A DNA stretch of 64,000 bases from Bacteroidota bacterium. Lineage in GTDB: Bacteria > Bacteroidota > Ignavibacteria > UBA10030 > UBA8401. The notes beneath the pieces are model-generated. The model had not been told where the DNA came from and ran no database searches. It saw only the letters and a program-made list of their open reading frames with translations. Location: contig DATJPT010000006.1 of assembly GCA_035506275.1 (NCBI GenBank), positions 348,635 through 412,634 of the forward strand, in the 5' to 3' direction. The position numbers and the translations under genes are program-made. Below, piece after piece: positions 35,323-45,800 of this stretch (position 1 is the stretch's first letter; each line of letters begins with the position of its first letter).

Positions 35323-36282
35323 TCATTGCCCCAGTTTCAGCTTCTGCCTGAAATACTCAATCGTTCGTTTCAACCCTTCGTCGCGGGGAACCCGCGGCTC
35401 CCATCCGAGCAGCCGCTTTGCTTTGGAAATATCCGGCTGCCGAACTTTCGGGTCGTCCTGGGGAAGCTCCTTAAAGACGATCGTGCTTGTGCTGTGTGTT
35501 AATCGGACGATCTCCTGTGCAAGCTGCAGCATCGTCAGCTCCGACGGGTTTCCGATGTTCAACGGAAGATCATACTCGGACATCATCAACTTGAAAATGC
35601 CGTCGATCAGGTCGGAAACATAGCACACGCTGCGCGTTTGGCTCCCGTCGCCGAACACTGTGATGTCCTCCCCGCGGAGCGCCTGAGCCACGAACGCCGG
35701 GATCGCGCGCCCGTCGTCGATCCTCATCCGCTCTCCGTACGTATTGAAAATTCTCACGATGCGCGTTTCGACGTTGTGATAACGATGGTACGCCATCGTC
35801 ATCGCTTCGGCGAACCGTTTCGCTTCGTCGTACACGCCTCGCGGGCCGACGGGGTTCACGTTTCCCCAATATTCTTCCACCTGCGGATGAATTTCCGGAT
35901 CGCCGTAGACTTCAGACGTCGATGCCAGAAAAAATCTGGCATGCTTCGCTTTTGCCAATCCGAGCGCTTTGTGCGTTCCCAGGGAACCGACCTTCAGGGT
36001 CTGGATCGGGAGTTTCAGGTAATCGATCGGGCTTGCCGGCGAGGCGAAATGAAAAATGTAATCGACGTCGTCGTGAAGATAAATATATTCGGTGACGTCA
36101 TGCTGGAAAAATTTGAACCGGGGGTTGCCGAACAGATGAGCGATGTTCGCCGTGTCGCCGGTAATGAGGTTATCGATACAGACGACAGAATGCCCTTCGG
36201 CAAGAAGCCTGTCGCACAGGTGCGAGCCGAGGAACCCGGCACCGCCGGTCACCACTGACGTTTTCTTGTTGAGCAGATTCAT
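35323..36282 (-). CDS. uxs: UDP-glucuronate decarboxylase (UDP-xylose synthase)
   Basis: 319 residues. [33 protein letters not shown] is the NAD motif; [50 protein letters not shown] and [22 protein letters not shown] are specific to Uxs. It decarboxylates UDP-glucuronate, supplied by the ugd product two genes upstream, to UDP-xylose. The four-helix-bundle element lies between uxs and ugd, splitting an otherwise obvious ugd-uxs pair. Confidence 0.95.
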   Translation of the reverse strand: MNLLNKKTSVVTGGAGFLGSHLCDRLLAEGHSVVCIDNLITGDTANIAHLFGNPRFKFFQHDVTEYIYLHDDVDYIFHFASPASPIDYLKLPIQTLKVGSLGTHKALGLAKAKHARFFLASTSEVYGDPEIHPQVEEYWGNVNPVGPRGVYDEAKRFAEAMTMAYHRYHNVETRIVRIFNTYGERMRIDDGRAIPAFVAQALRGEDITVFGDGSQTRSVCYVSDLIDGIFKLMMSEYDLPLNIGNPSELTMLQLAQEIVRLTHSTSTIVFKELPQDDPKVRQPDISKAKRLLGWEPRVPRDEGLKRTIEYFRQKLKLGQ

Positions 36283-36289
36283 TCAGAGA

Positions 36290-36769
36290 AGTAGAGAGTA
36301 AGGAGTAAGGCGAACAAGATTTAAGACTGAAGCCAAAATTCTTTCTAAAAAGTAAACTTAGCTTCATTTTGAATCATGCCGTAGAGCATTTTGCTAACTT
36401 CTTCATACCCTTGAAAAAAATGGCGATGACGACCGCTATCGAGATAGCCGCAATCTCTTGCAAAATCTAACCACACTTCGACTTCTCCGGCCTCTCCCAG
36501 ACAATCTATCACTTTACTGATAAACGACTTTCGATACCGCCGCTTTTTCCACCCTTCAGCCAAATTTGCGGGTATTGACCGTGTAGAGCGCCGGATTTGA
36601 TCCGTCAAAGAAAATCTCTCTTCGGATGGAAATTTCTTTGTCTCAAAATACATTTCCATAGCCAAAGAGTAAGACGCCTGATATACTCTGAGATCCTTAA
36701 AACCCCGATACATCCTTTCCATTGCCCCCTCTTTTCTCTCCTTACTTCTTACTCCTTACTCCTTATTTC
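36290..36769. mobile_element. Candidate element: inverted 7-bp arrays enclosing a four-helix-bundle gene (copy 2)
   Basis: The left array (36290-36310) has AGTAGAG, AGTAAGG, AGTAAGG in plus orientation. The right array (36736-36769) has four to five units of the same heptamer family (AGTAAGG, AGTAAGA) in reverse. The left array begins 8 bp from the uxs start; the right one ends 2 bp after the ugd stop codon. The gene between is the second S23/Avd-like gene. The heptamer differs from copy 1 (AGAAGTC) but period, inverted layout and cargo are the same. Mobility is inference. Confidence 0.45.
36345..36722 (-). CDS. Four-helix-bundle protein of the S23/Avd-like family (copy 2)
   Basis: 125 residues, the same length as copy 1 at 5035-5412. 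FKDLRVYQASYSLAMEMYF, LTDQIRRSTRSIPANLAEGWKKRR and LGEAGEVEVWLDFARDCGYL match the family core; identity with copy 1 is low outside SIPAN-AEG, so it is not a recent duplicate. A second start three codons in (MYRGF) has GGAAAGG directly before it. It interrupts the ugd-uxs pair and has no evident role in polysaccharide synthesis. Family members occur in 23S rRNA intervening sequences and beside reverse transcriptases of diversity-generating retroelements, neither of which is seen here. Confidence 0.85.
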   Translation of the reverse strand: MERMYRGFKDLRVYQASYSLAMEMYFETKKFPSEERFSLTDQIRRSTRSIPANLAEGWKKRRYRKSFISKVIDCLGEAGEVEVWLDFARDCGYLDSGRHRHFFQGYEEVSKMLYGMIQNEAKFTF

Positions 36770-36771
36770 AG

Positions 36772-38079
36772 TCACTCCCCATTCCTCCCGATCCCGAAAT
36801 ACACGAATCCTTTTTCCCTCATCAATTTCGGGTCGTAGATGTTTCTTCCGTCGAAGATGACCGGACGTTTCATGAGGGATTTGATCCTGTCGAAATCGGG
36901 ACGGCGGAACTCGTTCCATTCCGTGATGACGGCAAGCGCTTCGGCCCCTTTCAGCGCATCGTAGTTGTTGTCGAAAAATTCGACCCTTCCCTCGAACAGA
37001 GGTTTGACCCTGCCATTGGCGATGGGGTCGTGTGCGCGGACTTTCGCCCCCGCTTCAAGCAGGCTGGCGATAACAACAAGCGCCGGCGCCTCCCGGATGT
37101 CGTCAGTCTGAGGTTTGAACGACAGCCCCCATACGGTGATGACTTTCTGGTGCAATTGGTTGTTGAAATGCTTCATCATCTTTTTGACGATCAGGCGCTT
37201 TTGACGTTCGTTCACTTCGTCGACGGCGCGAAGAACTTTGAACTCATACTCGTGTTCCTGTGCGGTCTTGATCAGCGCCTTCACGTCCTTCGGAAAACAC
37301 GACCCGCCGTATCCTACGCCGGCAAAAAGGAATTGTTGCCCGATGCGGGGATCGGACCCGATCCCCTTTCTCACCCAGTCGATATCCGCTCCCGTTTTTT
37401 CGCACAGGTTGGCGAGCTCGTTCATGAAAGAGATTTTTGTTGCGAGGAACGAGTTCGCTGCATACTTGGTCATCTCGGCGCTTCGCTCGTCCATCACCAT
37501 GATCGGGTTGCCCGTCCGCATGAACGGCGTATAGATGTCCGTCAAAACGGCGATCGCCCGCTTGCTGCGCGAGCCGATCACGATCCGGTTCGGGCGCAGG
37601 GAATCTTCGAGCGCCGAACCCTCTTTCAGGAACTCCGGGCTGGAGACGACGTCGATCTCCGTCTTTCCTTTCTTTCGCATGATCTGCCGGATCCTGTCGA
37701 CCGTCCCGACGGGAACGGTGCTTTTGCTGACAAGGATCTTGTACCCTGTCGCATGCGAGGCGATCTGCTCGGCCACCGCGAGAACGCGCGACAGGTCTGC
37801 CGAACCGTCCTCCGATTGCGGAGTCGGCAGGCAGAGGAAGATCACTTCACCGTGGTCGATCGCCGCCTTCAGCGATGTCGTAAATTCAAGACGTTCTTCC
37901 TGCGTATTGCGCCGGACCATTTCTTCAAGCCCGGGTTCGTAGATCGGGATCGTCCCCTTCTTCAGTCCGGCGATCTTCTTTTCATCGATGTCCATGCAGA
38001 GTACCGAGTTGCCCGTATCTGCAAAACAGGCGCCCTGGACCAATCCAACGTACCCCGTACCAATAATAGAAATTTCCAT
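36772..38079 (-). CDS. ugd: UDP-glucose 6-dehydrogenase
   Basis: 435 residues. ISIIGTGYVGLVQGACFADTG and VLCMDIDEKKI bind NAD; PTPQSEDGSADLS, ISFMNELANLCEKTGADIDWVRKGIGSDPRIG and GVGYGGSCFPKDVKALI (catalytic Cys) are diagnostic for UDP-glucose dehydrogenase. The C-terminal domain has VWGLSFKPQTDDIREAPALV. It makes UDP-glucuronate, used directly in the polymer or by Uxs for UDP-xylose. Confidence 0.96.
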   Translation of the reverse strand: MEISIIGTGYVGLVQGACFADTGNSVLCMDIDEKKIAGLKKGTIPIYEPGLEEMVRRNTQEERLEFTTSLKAAIDHGEVIFLCLPTPQSEDGSADLSRVLAVAEQIASHATGYKILVSKSTVPVGTVDRIRQIMRKKGKTEIDVVSSPEFLKEGSALEDSLRPNRIVIGSRSKRAIAVLTDIYTPFMRTGNPIMVMDERSAEMTKYAANSFLATKISFMNELANLCEKTGADIDWVRKGIGSDPRIGQQFLFAGVGYGGSCFPKDVKALIKTAQEHEYEFKVLRAVDEVNERQKRLIVKKMMKHFNNQLHQKVITVWGLSFKPQTDDIREAPALVVIASLLEAGAKVRAHDPIANGRVKPLFEGRVEFFDNNYDALKGAEALAVITEWNEFRRPDFDRIKSLMKRPVIFDGRNIYDPKLMREKGFVYFGIGRNGE

Positions 38080-38196
38080 AGCTGTTCGCAGTCTTTCAAA
38101 TTACAATGAAGGATAACGGAATTTCTTCAACGCTCCGTTGGGAACGGAACTTTTCTTTCAATCATCGGCAAGAAACTGATTCGCCACCCTGGCCCT

Positions 38197-38254
38197 ATCT
38201 GCGTGATCTGTCTAATCTGTAATCAGCGCAAAATCTGCGTCATCTGCGTAATCA
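38197..38254. repeat. 9-bp-period array (ATCTGCGTN) abutting the phosphoglycosyltransferase stop codon
   Basis: Six 9-bp units follow without gaps: ATCTGCGTG, ATCTGTCTA, ATCTGTAAT, a diverged unit, ATCTGCGTC and ATCTGCGTA, then ATCA. The last four bases include the stop codon (38252-38254) of the gene to the right. ATCTGCGTA-type words are a recurrent intergenic repeat in many environmental bacteria; function is unknown to me. Confidence 0.65.
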
Positions 38255-39682
38255 ATAGGCGCCCTTGCCGAACAGCACCACCGGAACCGTTTCAAACATG
38301 ATTTCCAGGTCAAACAGCAGAGAATGGTTCTCGACGTAATACAGGTCGAGCAGGATCATCTCTCTGAACTTGATGTCGCTTCTTCCAGAGACCTGCCACA
38401 AACCGGTCATCCCTGGTTTCACGGCAGCGCGGTCCTGGATCGTCTCCCAGAATTCATCAGGCTCGTTGACCGTATCAAAATCAGACAGCGGCAGCGGCCG
38501 CGGTCCCACTAGGCTCATATCTCCTTTAAGGACATTGAAGAGCTGCGGGAGTTCATCGATGCTCAGCTTGCGGATTATGCGTCCGACTTTCGTGATCCGT
38601 GGATCGTTCTTCATCTTGAAGAGCGCGCCGTCCGATTCGTTGTGCCCCCAGAGTTCATCTTTCATTTGGTCCGCTTTTTCGATCATGCTGCGGAACTTTA
38701 TGAAATCGAACTGTTTTCCCCCCTTGATGCTTGCCCGGGTTTGCAGAAAGAAAAATGGGCGCCCGCTTTCCAGGTAAATGGCGACGATCGTCACGAGAAA
38801 AATAGGGCTAAAAAGGATAATGGCAACGGTGGAGCCTACGATGTCAAACAGCCGCTTGATGAAAAGCTTGATGGCATCCACATGATACCTTGGGGGCGCC
38901 GTGAGGGTAATGCCGGCGATATCGTAGATACGGGCGATCTTCAAAAGCTCCTCAGCCTGCGGTGAGAGGATTTTAAGTTTGATCGGATGGTTTTCGCCCT
39001 TCTTCTTCAGTGAGGCATAGCCGTTCACCACCATTTCGGGGGACGGAATGAAGACCCTATCGATCGATTCGCTTGCAATGACCTCGTCGAATTGCGCGAG
39101 CGTGTATTGAGGCTGCAGCGTGCTCGCGGAGTTCTTTTCGCGAACGACGAATCCTTTGATCTTGTATCCAAGCTCCGGAAATGAGGAAAAACGCTGGTAA
39201 ATCTTGAACGCATCCTGGTCGTACCCGACGATCAGTGAATTATGGACTCCGTATCCCCATTTCTGAAATAGCAAATTGACCCTTCGCAGCAGAACGCGCC
39301 CGAGAACAAAGAAAACCGGAAGGGAAAAAAGGAAGATCACCAGCGCGTGGCGGCCGATGTAGAGATTGTCGATCGCGGAGACGATCGTCAACGTCACGAG
39401 GACACAGAGGATGAATGCCCGTGCCATGATGAGGTTCTGAAGGCTGAGGCTAAGATGATATGAGCCACGGTACAATCCCATCATCGCGGCAATTGTGATA
39501 TACACCGCGACGAAAATCAAGTAGCATGTGGCAAGGTCGGCATCGGGCGTCCGTATGGTAACCAGATTGTAATGCCTCGTCCCTAGAAGGACAAGAGCGG
39601 CACAGATCATGGCGAGGAGGTCAACGAGCTGCGAGATTCCGACGAAAAGTATTTTCCAGTTGTGACGTATGAGTCTTAACAT
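38252..39682 (-). CDS. Undecaprenyl-phosphate sugar phosphotransferase (initiating polyprenyl glycosylphosphotransferase)
   Basis: 476 residues. Five membrane segments in the first ~300 residues surround a CoA-binding-like Rossmann domain (NSLIVGYDQDAFKIYQRF). The C-terminal catalytic domain starts at KRLFDIVGSTVAIILFSPIF and has DFIKFRSM, the acidic pair near DELWG, LSIDELPQLFNVLKGDMSLVGPRPLP and VKPGMTGLWQVSGRSD. Such WbaP/WcaJ-type enzymes move a sugar 1-phosphate from a UDP-sugar onto undecaprenyl phosphate, starting repeat-unit synthesis on the inner membrane. Glucose or galactose is usual; the sugar cannot be read from sequence. Confidence 0.93.
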   Translation of the reverse strand: MLRLIRHNWKILFVGISQLVDLLAMICAALVLLGTRHYNLVTIRTPDADLATCYLIFVAVYITIAAMMGLYRGSYHLSLSLQNLIMARAFILCVLVTLTIVSAIDNLYIGRHALVIFLFSLPVFFVLGRVLLRRVNLLFQKWGYGVHNSLIVGYDQDAFKIYQRFSSFPELGYKIKGFVVREKNSASTLQPQYTLAQFDEVIASESIDRVFIPSPEMVVNGYASLKKKGENHPIKLKILSPQAEELLKIARIYDIAGITLTAPPRYHVDAIKLFIKRLFDIVGSTVAIILFSPIFLVTIVAIYLESGRPFFFLQTRASIKGGKQFDFIKFRSMIEKADQMKDELWGHNESDGALFKMKNDPRITKVGRIIRKLSIDELPQLFNVLKGDMSLVGPRPLPLSDFDTVNEPDEFWETIQDRAAVKPGMTGLWQVSGRSDIKFREMILLDLYYVENHSLLFDLEIMFETVPVVLFGKGAY

Positions 39683-39862
39683 GCCAAATAACTTTCATCC
39701 CCCGACGTAGTCCCCTTCGTGAGGTGCCGAGTAATATACAAAATATCGAGCGAAGGCAAAACAATTCTTTTCCGGATTGAACAAGAGAGTCTCAAATTTG
39801 AACCGCTTTAATAAAATGCACCGCCTTTGTTCCGTTAATCCCTCAAAAAAGGAACTGGTGGA

Positions 39863-42800
39863 TTATTTTACGTAGAGTGCTTTTTTGATGCTGCGATAGG
39901 TTTTTGTCGGTGAAATCAAGCTCTGTGCATTAATGACGACAATATAAACTCCCGAAGCGGCATGGTTCGGATTCCATCGATATTCGTAAAACTGCGGCTG
40001 CTGAACTTCATGGACGAGCGTTGCGACAACCTGGCCTAAGATATTATACACTTTGACCGAGACATTGCTCAGTTCGGGAATTCCGTACCGAATGGTTGTC
40101 GATGGATTAAACGGATTGGGATAATTCTGGTACAGAACATAATCCTGTGGGATCTGCGACGCCTGCCCCTCGGCATAGACGATGGACCCCGACGTAAAAA
40201 ATTGCACGGTGTCTTTCGACCATACCGCAGTCCGGCCGTTGACCGCGGCAGAGACTGTCCATGCATAATGTGTGCGCGGCAACAGTTTCTTCATCATCGA
40301 CGAAGAACTGAACACCGTGTCCGCTATCCCGCTGATCGTCGTATCGATGCGTCCTCCCCACAACTTCAACGCATACCGGACCGTGTCGCCTGGATCATGC
40401 CCATGAGAGGGCTGCCAGTTCAGCGTGAGGGCTTTGCCATAATTTATCGTCAGGCTGTCTGCATGAAACGTATTGACCAGCTGAAAAGCTGTCGGCGGAA
40501 GCACCATCGGGAGCACGGCTATTTTCCACACCTGCTGTACGGTACTCCCATGCTTGTCCGAGACCAAGATCGCTACCATGCTGTCTCCTGCATTTGCGTT
40601 TACCGGCAATCCTATGAGAGTGTCGTTTTTCATATGCAGCCATTGCGGGCCAAATAGTTCTTTGTAGGAAATGGAATCCCTCCCAAAGATCGCATCGGAA
40701 TCTACTGCTGTGACCACGTACCGGTACATTGAATCTGCCAGCGCAATGGTGTCAGGCGCAGAAAGGATTTGAGGTGGATGATTAACGTTGGCGACATGCA
40801 CGATAAAATGCTGAGTCGTTGAAAGGCCGTGATTGTCGGCGACGACGAGCTCTACGATGGTATCGGCGGCCAATCTTCCGTAGGGAATTCCAGTCAGCAC
40901 GTGTTGCACGGAATCATGGTGCAGCCAAGAGGGACGGATTGTCGTCGTCACCGTCATAGTGTCGCCAAACAACGCAGCGTCCCTGTCATACACGGAATAT
41001 TGATAACGGTACAACGAGTCTTCCGTGGCAACTGAATCAGGAGCGCTTGTAAATACCGGCGCGTGATCGGTGTGAAGAACTGCCAGGGTGAAGCTCTGCA
41101 GCGCAATCCCCCCTTTTCCATCGCTGGCAGATATACTGACTGGAAATGTTCGGTATTGCGATGAATCCATCACGGCACGCGCGCCGGCGACGGACTTCTT
41201 CGCCGCACGCGATACCGCAGGAATGAACTTTACAACACTGGTGTGCATTACACCTCCGCGGCTCTGCTTCCCCGTCGACGCTTTTCCGGATTTCATCGCA
41301 AGAGAATCGAGGACTAGAGCTGGTATACCAGCGATAATCCCGCTCGTCGAATCTATCGAGAGAAAGCTCGGCGCTGTAACGACTGCATAACTCACCCTGT
41401 CCCCCCATAAGAGCGAATCAGAGTCGATAGCAGATGCTCTGTAAACATACAATGAATCCTCCACTCCGTTAGTCACGGGTGGTGAGACAAATACCGGCGG
41501 ATGGTTCACATGCCTGATATGAACTCCATATTGGTACGAAGTTACTCCACCCTTTCCGTCATATGCTTGAGCGATAATTTTTGTGGTATCAACGAGATCT
41601 GGGCCATGGGGTGTGCCTGTTATGATCCCCGTAACAGAATCGATGGATATCCAGGGAGGTTTCGAAACAAAACGATAGTGTACAATGTCGCCGAACATCG
41701 CAGAATCGATATCGCTTGCCCGAACTACCGTTGTATAGAGCGAATCCTCTACCGCCGTCGAGTCGGGGAAAACGAAGAATCCTGGCGGATGATTCGTATG
41801 CCTCACCGTCAGATCATAACTATATTCGCTAGCTCCTCCTCTAGTATCCCAAACGGCAATAGTCACTGGAAAATCCAGGTAGATATTGGTTCCCGCGATT
41901 CCTAATATTTGCGCCCTTTTTGTCTTTGGCTTTGCAGCGTAGTGCTTGATGGTCTTTGTTTTGTCAAGAATTTGCTGTACACGCGCATTAACAGTTTGAC
42001 TGGCGAGAGAAGAACTACTTCTCACAAGTCTTGGTATCCCATGGATAATTCCTTTGACTGAATCAATCACCAGCCAACTCGGACTTTGCAGTATGCCAAA
42101 ACTGTCTATGTCCCCCCACAGTAACGAATCTTGATCCGTCGCTCCGGCAACGGTGTAATACATAGAGTCCTCCACAGCGCTATCGGCCGGAAAGATGTCA
42201 AATTGCGGTGGGTGGTTGACATGGGTGACACGGAGAATAAACTGCTGCGTGGCTGTCCCACCGCTGTTATCGTATGCGAGGATACAGACTACCGTGTCCC
42301 GTACATTCTTACCGGAAGGAATTCCCGAAAGTAAGCCAGTGACGCTGTCGATGGCGATCCAGCTCGGTTTGGTTATAAGTTTATAATGAACCTTATCCCC
42401 AAACAAGGCGCTGTCTTGATCTCTCGCTGTTGCAGCATAAAGATACAAAGAATCTTCCGTCGCCATGCTGTCAATCGCCGAAACAAAATACGGATTGTGA
42501 TTGGTATGAATCACTGCAAGATGATAGCTTTGATTTACGACGCCGCCGTTTCCATCACTTACTTTTACAGTGACGGTCGTGTCGCCGACATTTATTCCGC
42601 GCGGTATGCCGGAGACTAACCCGCCGGAGGACACCGACAGCCAGCTTGGCTTTTGCGTCAGCGTATAGGCTAATACTTGACCGATCAAAGTGTCAGGGTC
42701 ATACGCAACGACTTGATACCGATACAGGGTATCTTCATGCGCGGTAAAAACCGGCGAAGAAGAGAGTGTCGGCGAATGATTAATCCGAGTAATGTGCAAA

Positions 42801-45800
42801 GTATATTGTTGTTGTGCCATCCCACCGTGATTGTCGTAAGCCTGGAGGACAACGGCCGAGTCAAAAACATTTTGCACATGCGGCGTGCCGCCGAATATTC
42901 CCGTTGTGCTATCAATTGCCATCCATGCCGGTTTGAGGAGCCGGTAATGTACTTTGTCCCCAAACAACGCACTGTCTTGATCCGTTGCCCAAACAGAGGC
43001 CCTATAGCTTTGATCCTCTACAACGGTTGTGTCGGTAACGGTACCGACAAACTGAGGCGTGTGATTCGTGTGGTGCACGTGCAGCGTATCGGTTTGGGTT
43101 GCGAACGCGCCCAATCTATCTGTGAGTTTAAACGAGAACAGAGTGTCGCCGACATCCACGGCTCTCGGTGTACCGCTAAAACAGTGTGTGACAGCGTTGA
43201 ATGTTAACCAGGATGGATGTGCAATGAGGCTGTATGAGATACTATCGCCCACAACGGTATCTTGATCGGCCGCGGTTACCTTGTATTTATAGACCGAATC
43301 TTCCTGCGCTATCGTGAGCGCCGTTGAAAGGATAACCGGGGGATGATTTACTCTTAAAACATGAAGAGTCATCCGTTTTGTCGCAAGTCCCCCTTTCCCA
43401 TCGTACGCTTGAAGATTGAGTATCGTATCGACGGCGCTAGCTCCTATCGGAGTGCCGCTCAATTTTCCCAGCACCGAGTCGATAGTGATCCAGCTCGGCT
43501 TGTTCAAAAGCGCGTAATGGACTCTGTCACCGTACAATGCGCTGTCTTGATCCGTCGCCCAAACCTTAGATTGATACAAAGTGTCTTCTCTCGCGAGGGT
43601 GTCGGGCAACTGCATAATTACAGGTGGATGATTCGTATGTGTGATCGTAAGCGGATAACTCTGCGTTGCTGTCCCTCCTTTCCCGTCGCTCACTTGCACG
43701 GTCACAACAGTATCTCCAACATTCTGCGCATGCGGCGTTCCGCTGATTAATCCTAACACGCTATCGATCGTGATCCAGCTCGGCCGTGTCGTCAGATGGT
43801 AATGTACACGGTCGCCGAACAACGCACTATCCTGATCCGATCCCCACACCGCATACCGGTAAAGCGTGTCTTCTGCCGCATGCGTCACCGCTATGCTCAC
43901 GATCACCGGCGCGTGATTCGTATGGACAACATGAATCGCATAACTCTGGCTTGAGCTTCCACCCTTTCCGTCATACGCTGTTGCCGTCACGGTCGTATCC
44001 TGGGCATTGATCCCGCTCGCAGTCCCCGTGATGATTCCGCTCACACTGTCGATCTTCAGCCACACCGGCCTTAGTGATAATTTGTAATGGACGACGTCGC
44101 CGAACAACGCGCTGTCCTGGTCGCTCGCGTAGACCCTCGTTTGATAAAGCGTGTCTTCTACCGCTGGCGGAAGACTTCCCGTCTTTATCACTGGCGAATG
44201 GTTCGTATGCGCCACGTGAAGCGGATAACTCTGCGTCGCCGTCCCCCCTTTCCCGTCGCTCACTTGCACGGTCACAACAGTATCTCCAACATTCAGCGCA
44301 TGCGGCGTTCCGCTGACAATCCCCGTTACCGAATCCGCTGTTAACCAGTACGGATAAACTTGCAACATATAGGTCAAGCGGTCTCCCCATAGTGCACTGT
44401 CCTGATCCGTTGCATACATGCGGTATCGATAAAGAGAATCTTGTTTCGCGATCGTTACAGGCTGAGAAAGGATTTTTGGAACATGATTGACGTGCACGAC
44501 GTGCAGGGTGAATTGCTGAGTTCCTGCACCCCCTTTGTTATCGTACGCCTGGATTGCTACCACTGTATCGCGGGCATTGATCCCGGAAGGGAGTCCCGTA
44601 ACTAATCCTGCAACACTGTCAATTGTCAGCCAGCTCGGCTTAATGGACAAACGATAGCGAATCACATCCCCATAAAGGGCGGTATCCTTGTCTACGGCAA
44701 TAACTCTGTATTTGTACGGCGAATCCTCTGTCGCCGTTGAATCAGCTGCCGTAATGATCTTCGGATTGTGATTTGTCTGCAGAACGGTCAGAGTGTACGA
44801 TTGAGTCGTAACCCGGCCTGCGCCGTTGCGGACCTGTATCATGACCGTTGTATCACCAACGTTTGCAGCGCCGGGCGTTCCGTAAATGATGCCGCTCAAG
44901 TTGTTAATTTTCAACCAGCTCGGTTTCACAATGAATGTATATCTCAGCGTACTGTCCAAAAATGCGCTTTGAGAGACTACCGTATCTCTGTAGACAGAAT
45001 CCTCATGGGCGACAAACAAGGGGGTCGAAATAATTTTGAGAGGAATGTTTCTTGTCAGCGTCGCGAGACTTGAGACCAGGTACATTGTATCATACGGCTC
45101 AGTCGAAGACCGTTCAAGATAAATGTATTTATTCGTTTCGGTCGCTAGGGTGCCCGGTGTTTCAAAAACGGTAAAACAATCGCTTAAAAGCCGGGATGAA
45201 AAGAAACCAGGAACATTGTTAAAGCCTGTGGGATATTTCGTCATTCCCCACGCATCCATCGGAGCGAAGACATTTGCCGTGTTAATCAGGTTCCCGCAAA
45301 AAATGATCTTCTTTACTCCGGTGCCCCTGATGTACGAGTATAGCGAATTCTTATCGTTCACGACCAATTCGTTCCCGAGAGGTAGGCACGATGAATCTAT
45401 CGGCTGCCCGTTCGCAGCATGATAAACCCTAATGCCGATACTCCTGGCCCATTTAATCAACGGGGCAATGTTGTTTCGGTTATTGTTCCGAATTCGCGCC
45501 AGCCACCCCGCATTCGGGAAATAATTCCATGCATTGACAACAACCAATGCCGTTTGGGAAGGGTTCAGAACCGTGCCAAACGCGGAGTCAGTGTTAATGG
45601 TTGCTAGAAGTGAGGGCCGCTGTACGATCAGCGTATTAACTGTATCGCCGAGCGCCGCCGCCAAGGTCGCCATCAAGGTCGTTTGATACTTCGTTTCGAT
45701 AGCGTTGATACCCCAATTATACGCAAGCTGCGACCAACTTATTATGCAGTCTTTTATTCCGACAATCTTGTACGTGTTGGGGACTTTGAGTGTAAGGGTA

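Noticed and set aside
5035..36722. Four-helix-bundle genes as rRNA intervening sequences or a diversity-generating retroelement
   Set aside because: Neither lies within rRNA, and no reverse transcriptase, template repeat or variable repeat is seen in the window.
40490..45048. CRISPR-like regular spacing in the giant gene
   Set aside because: The period is ~290 bp, the units are coding and diverged, and there are no short identical repeats with unique spacers.
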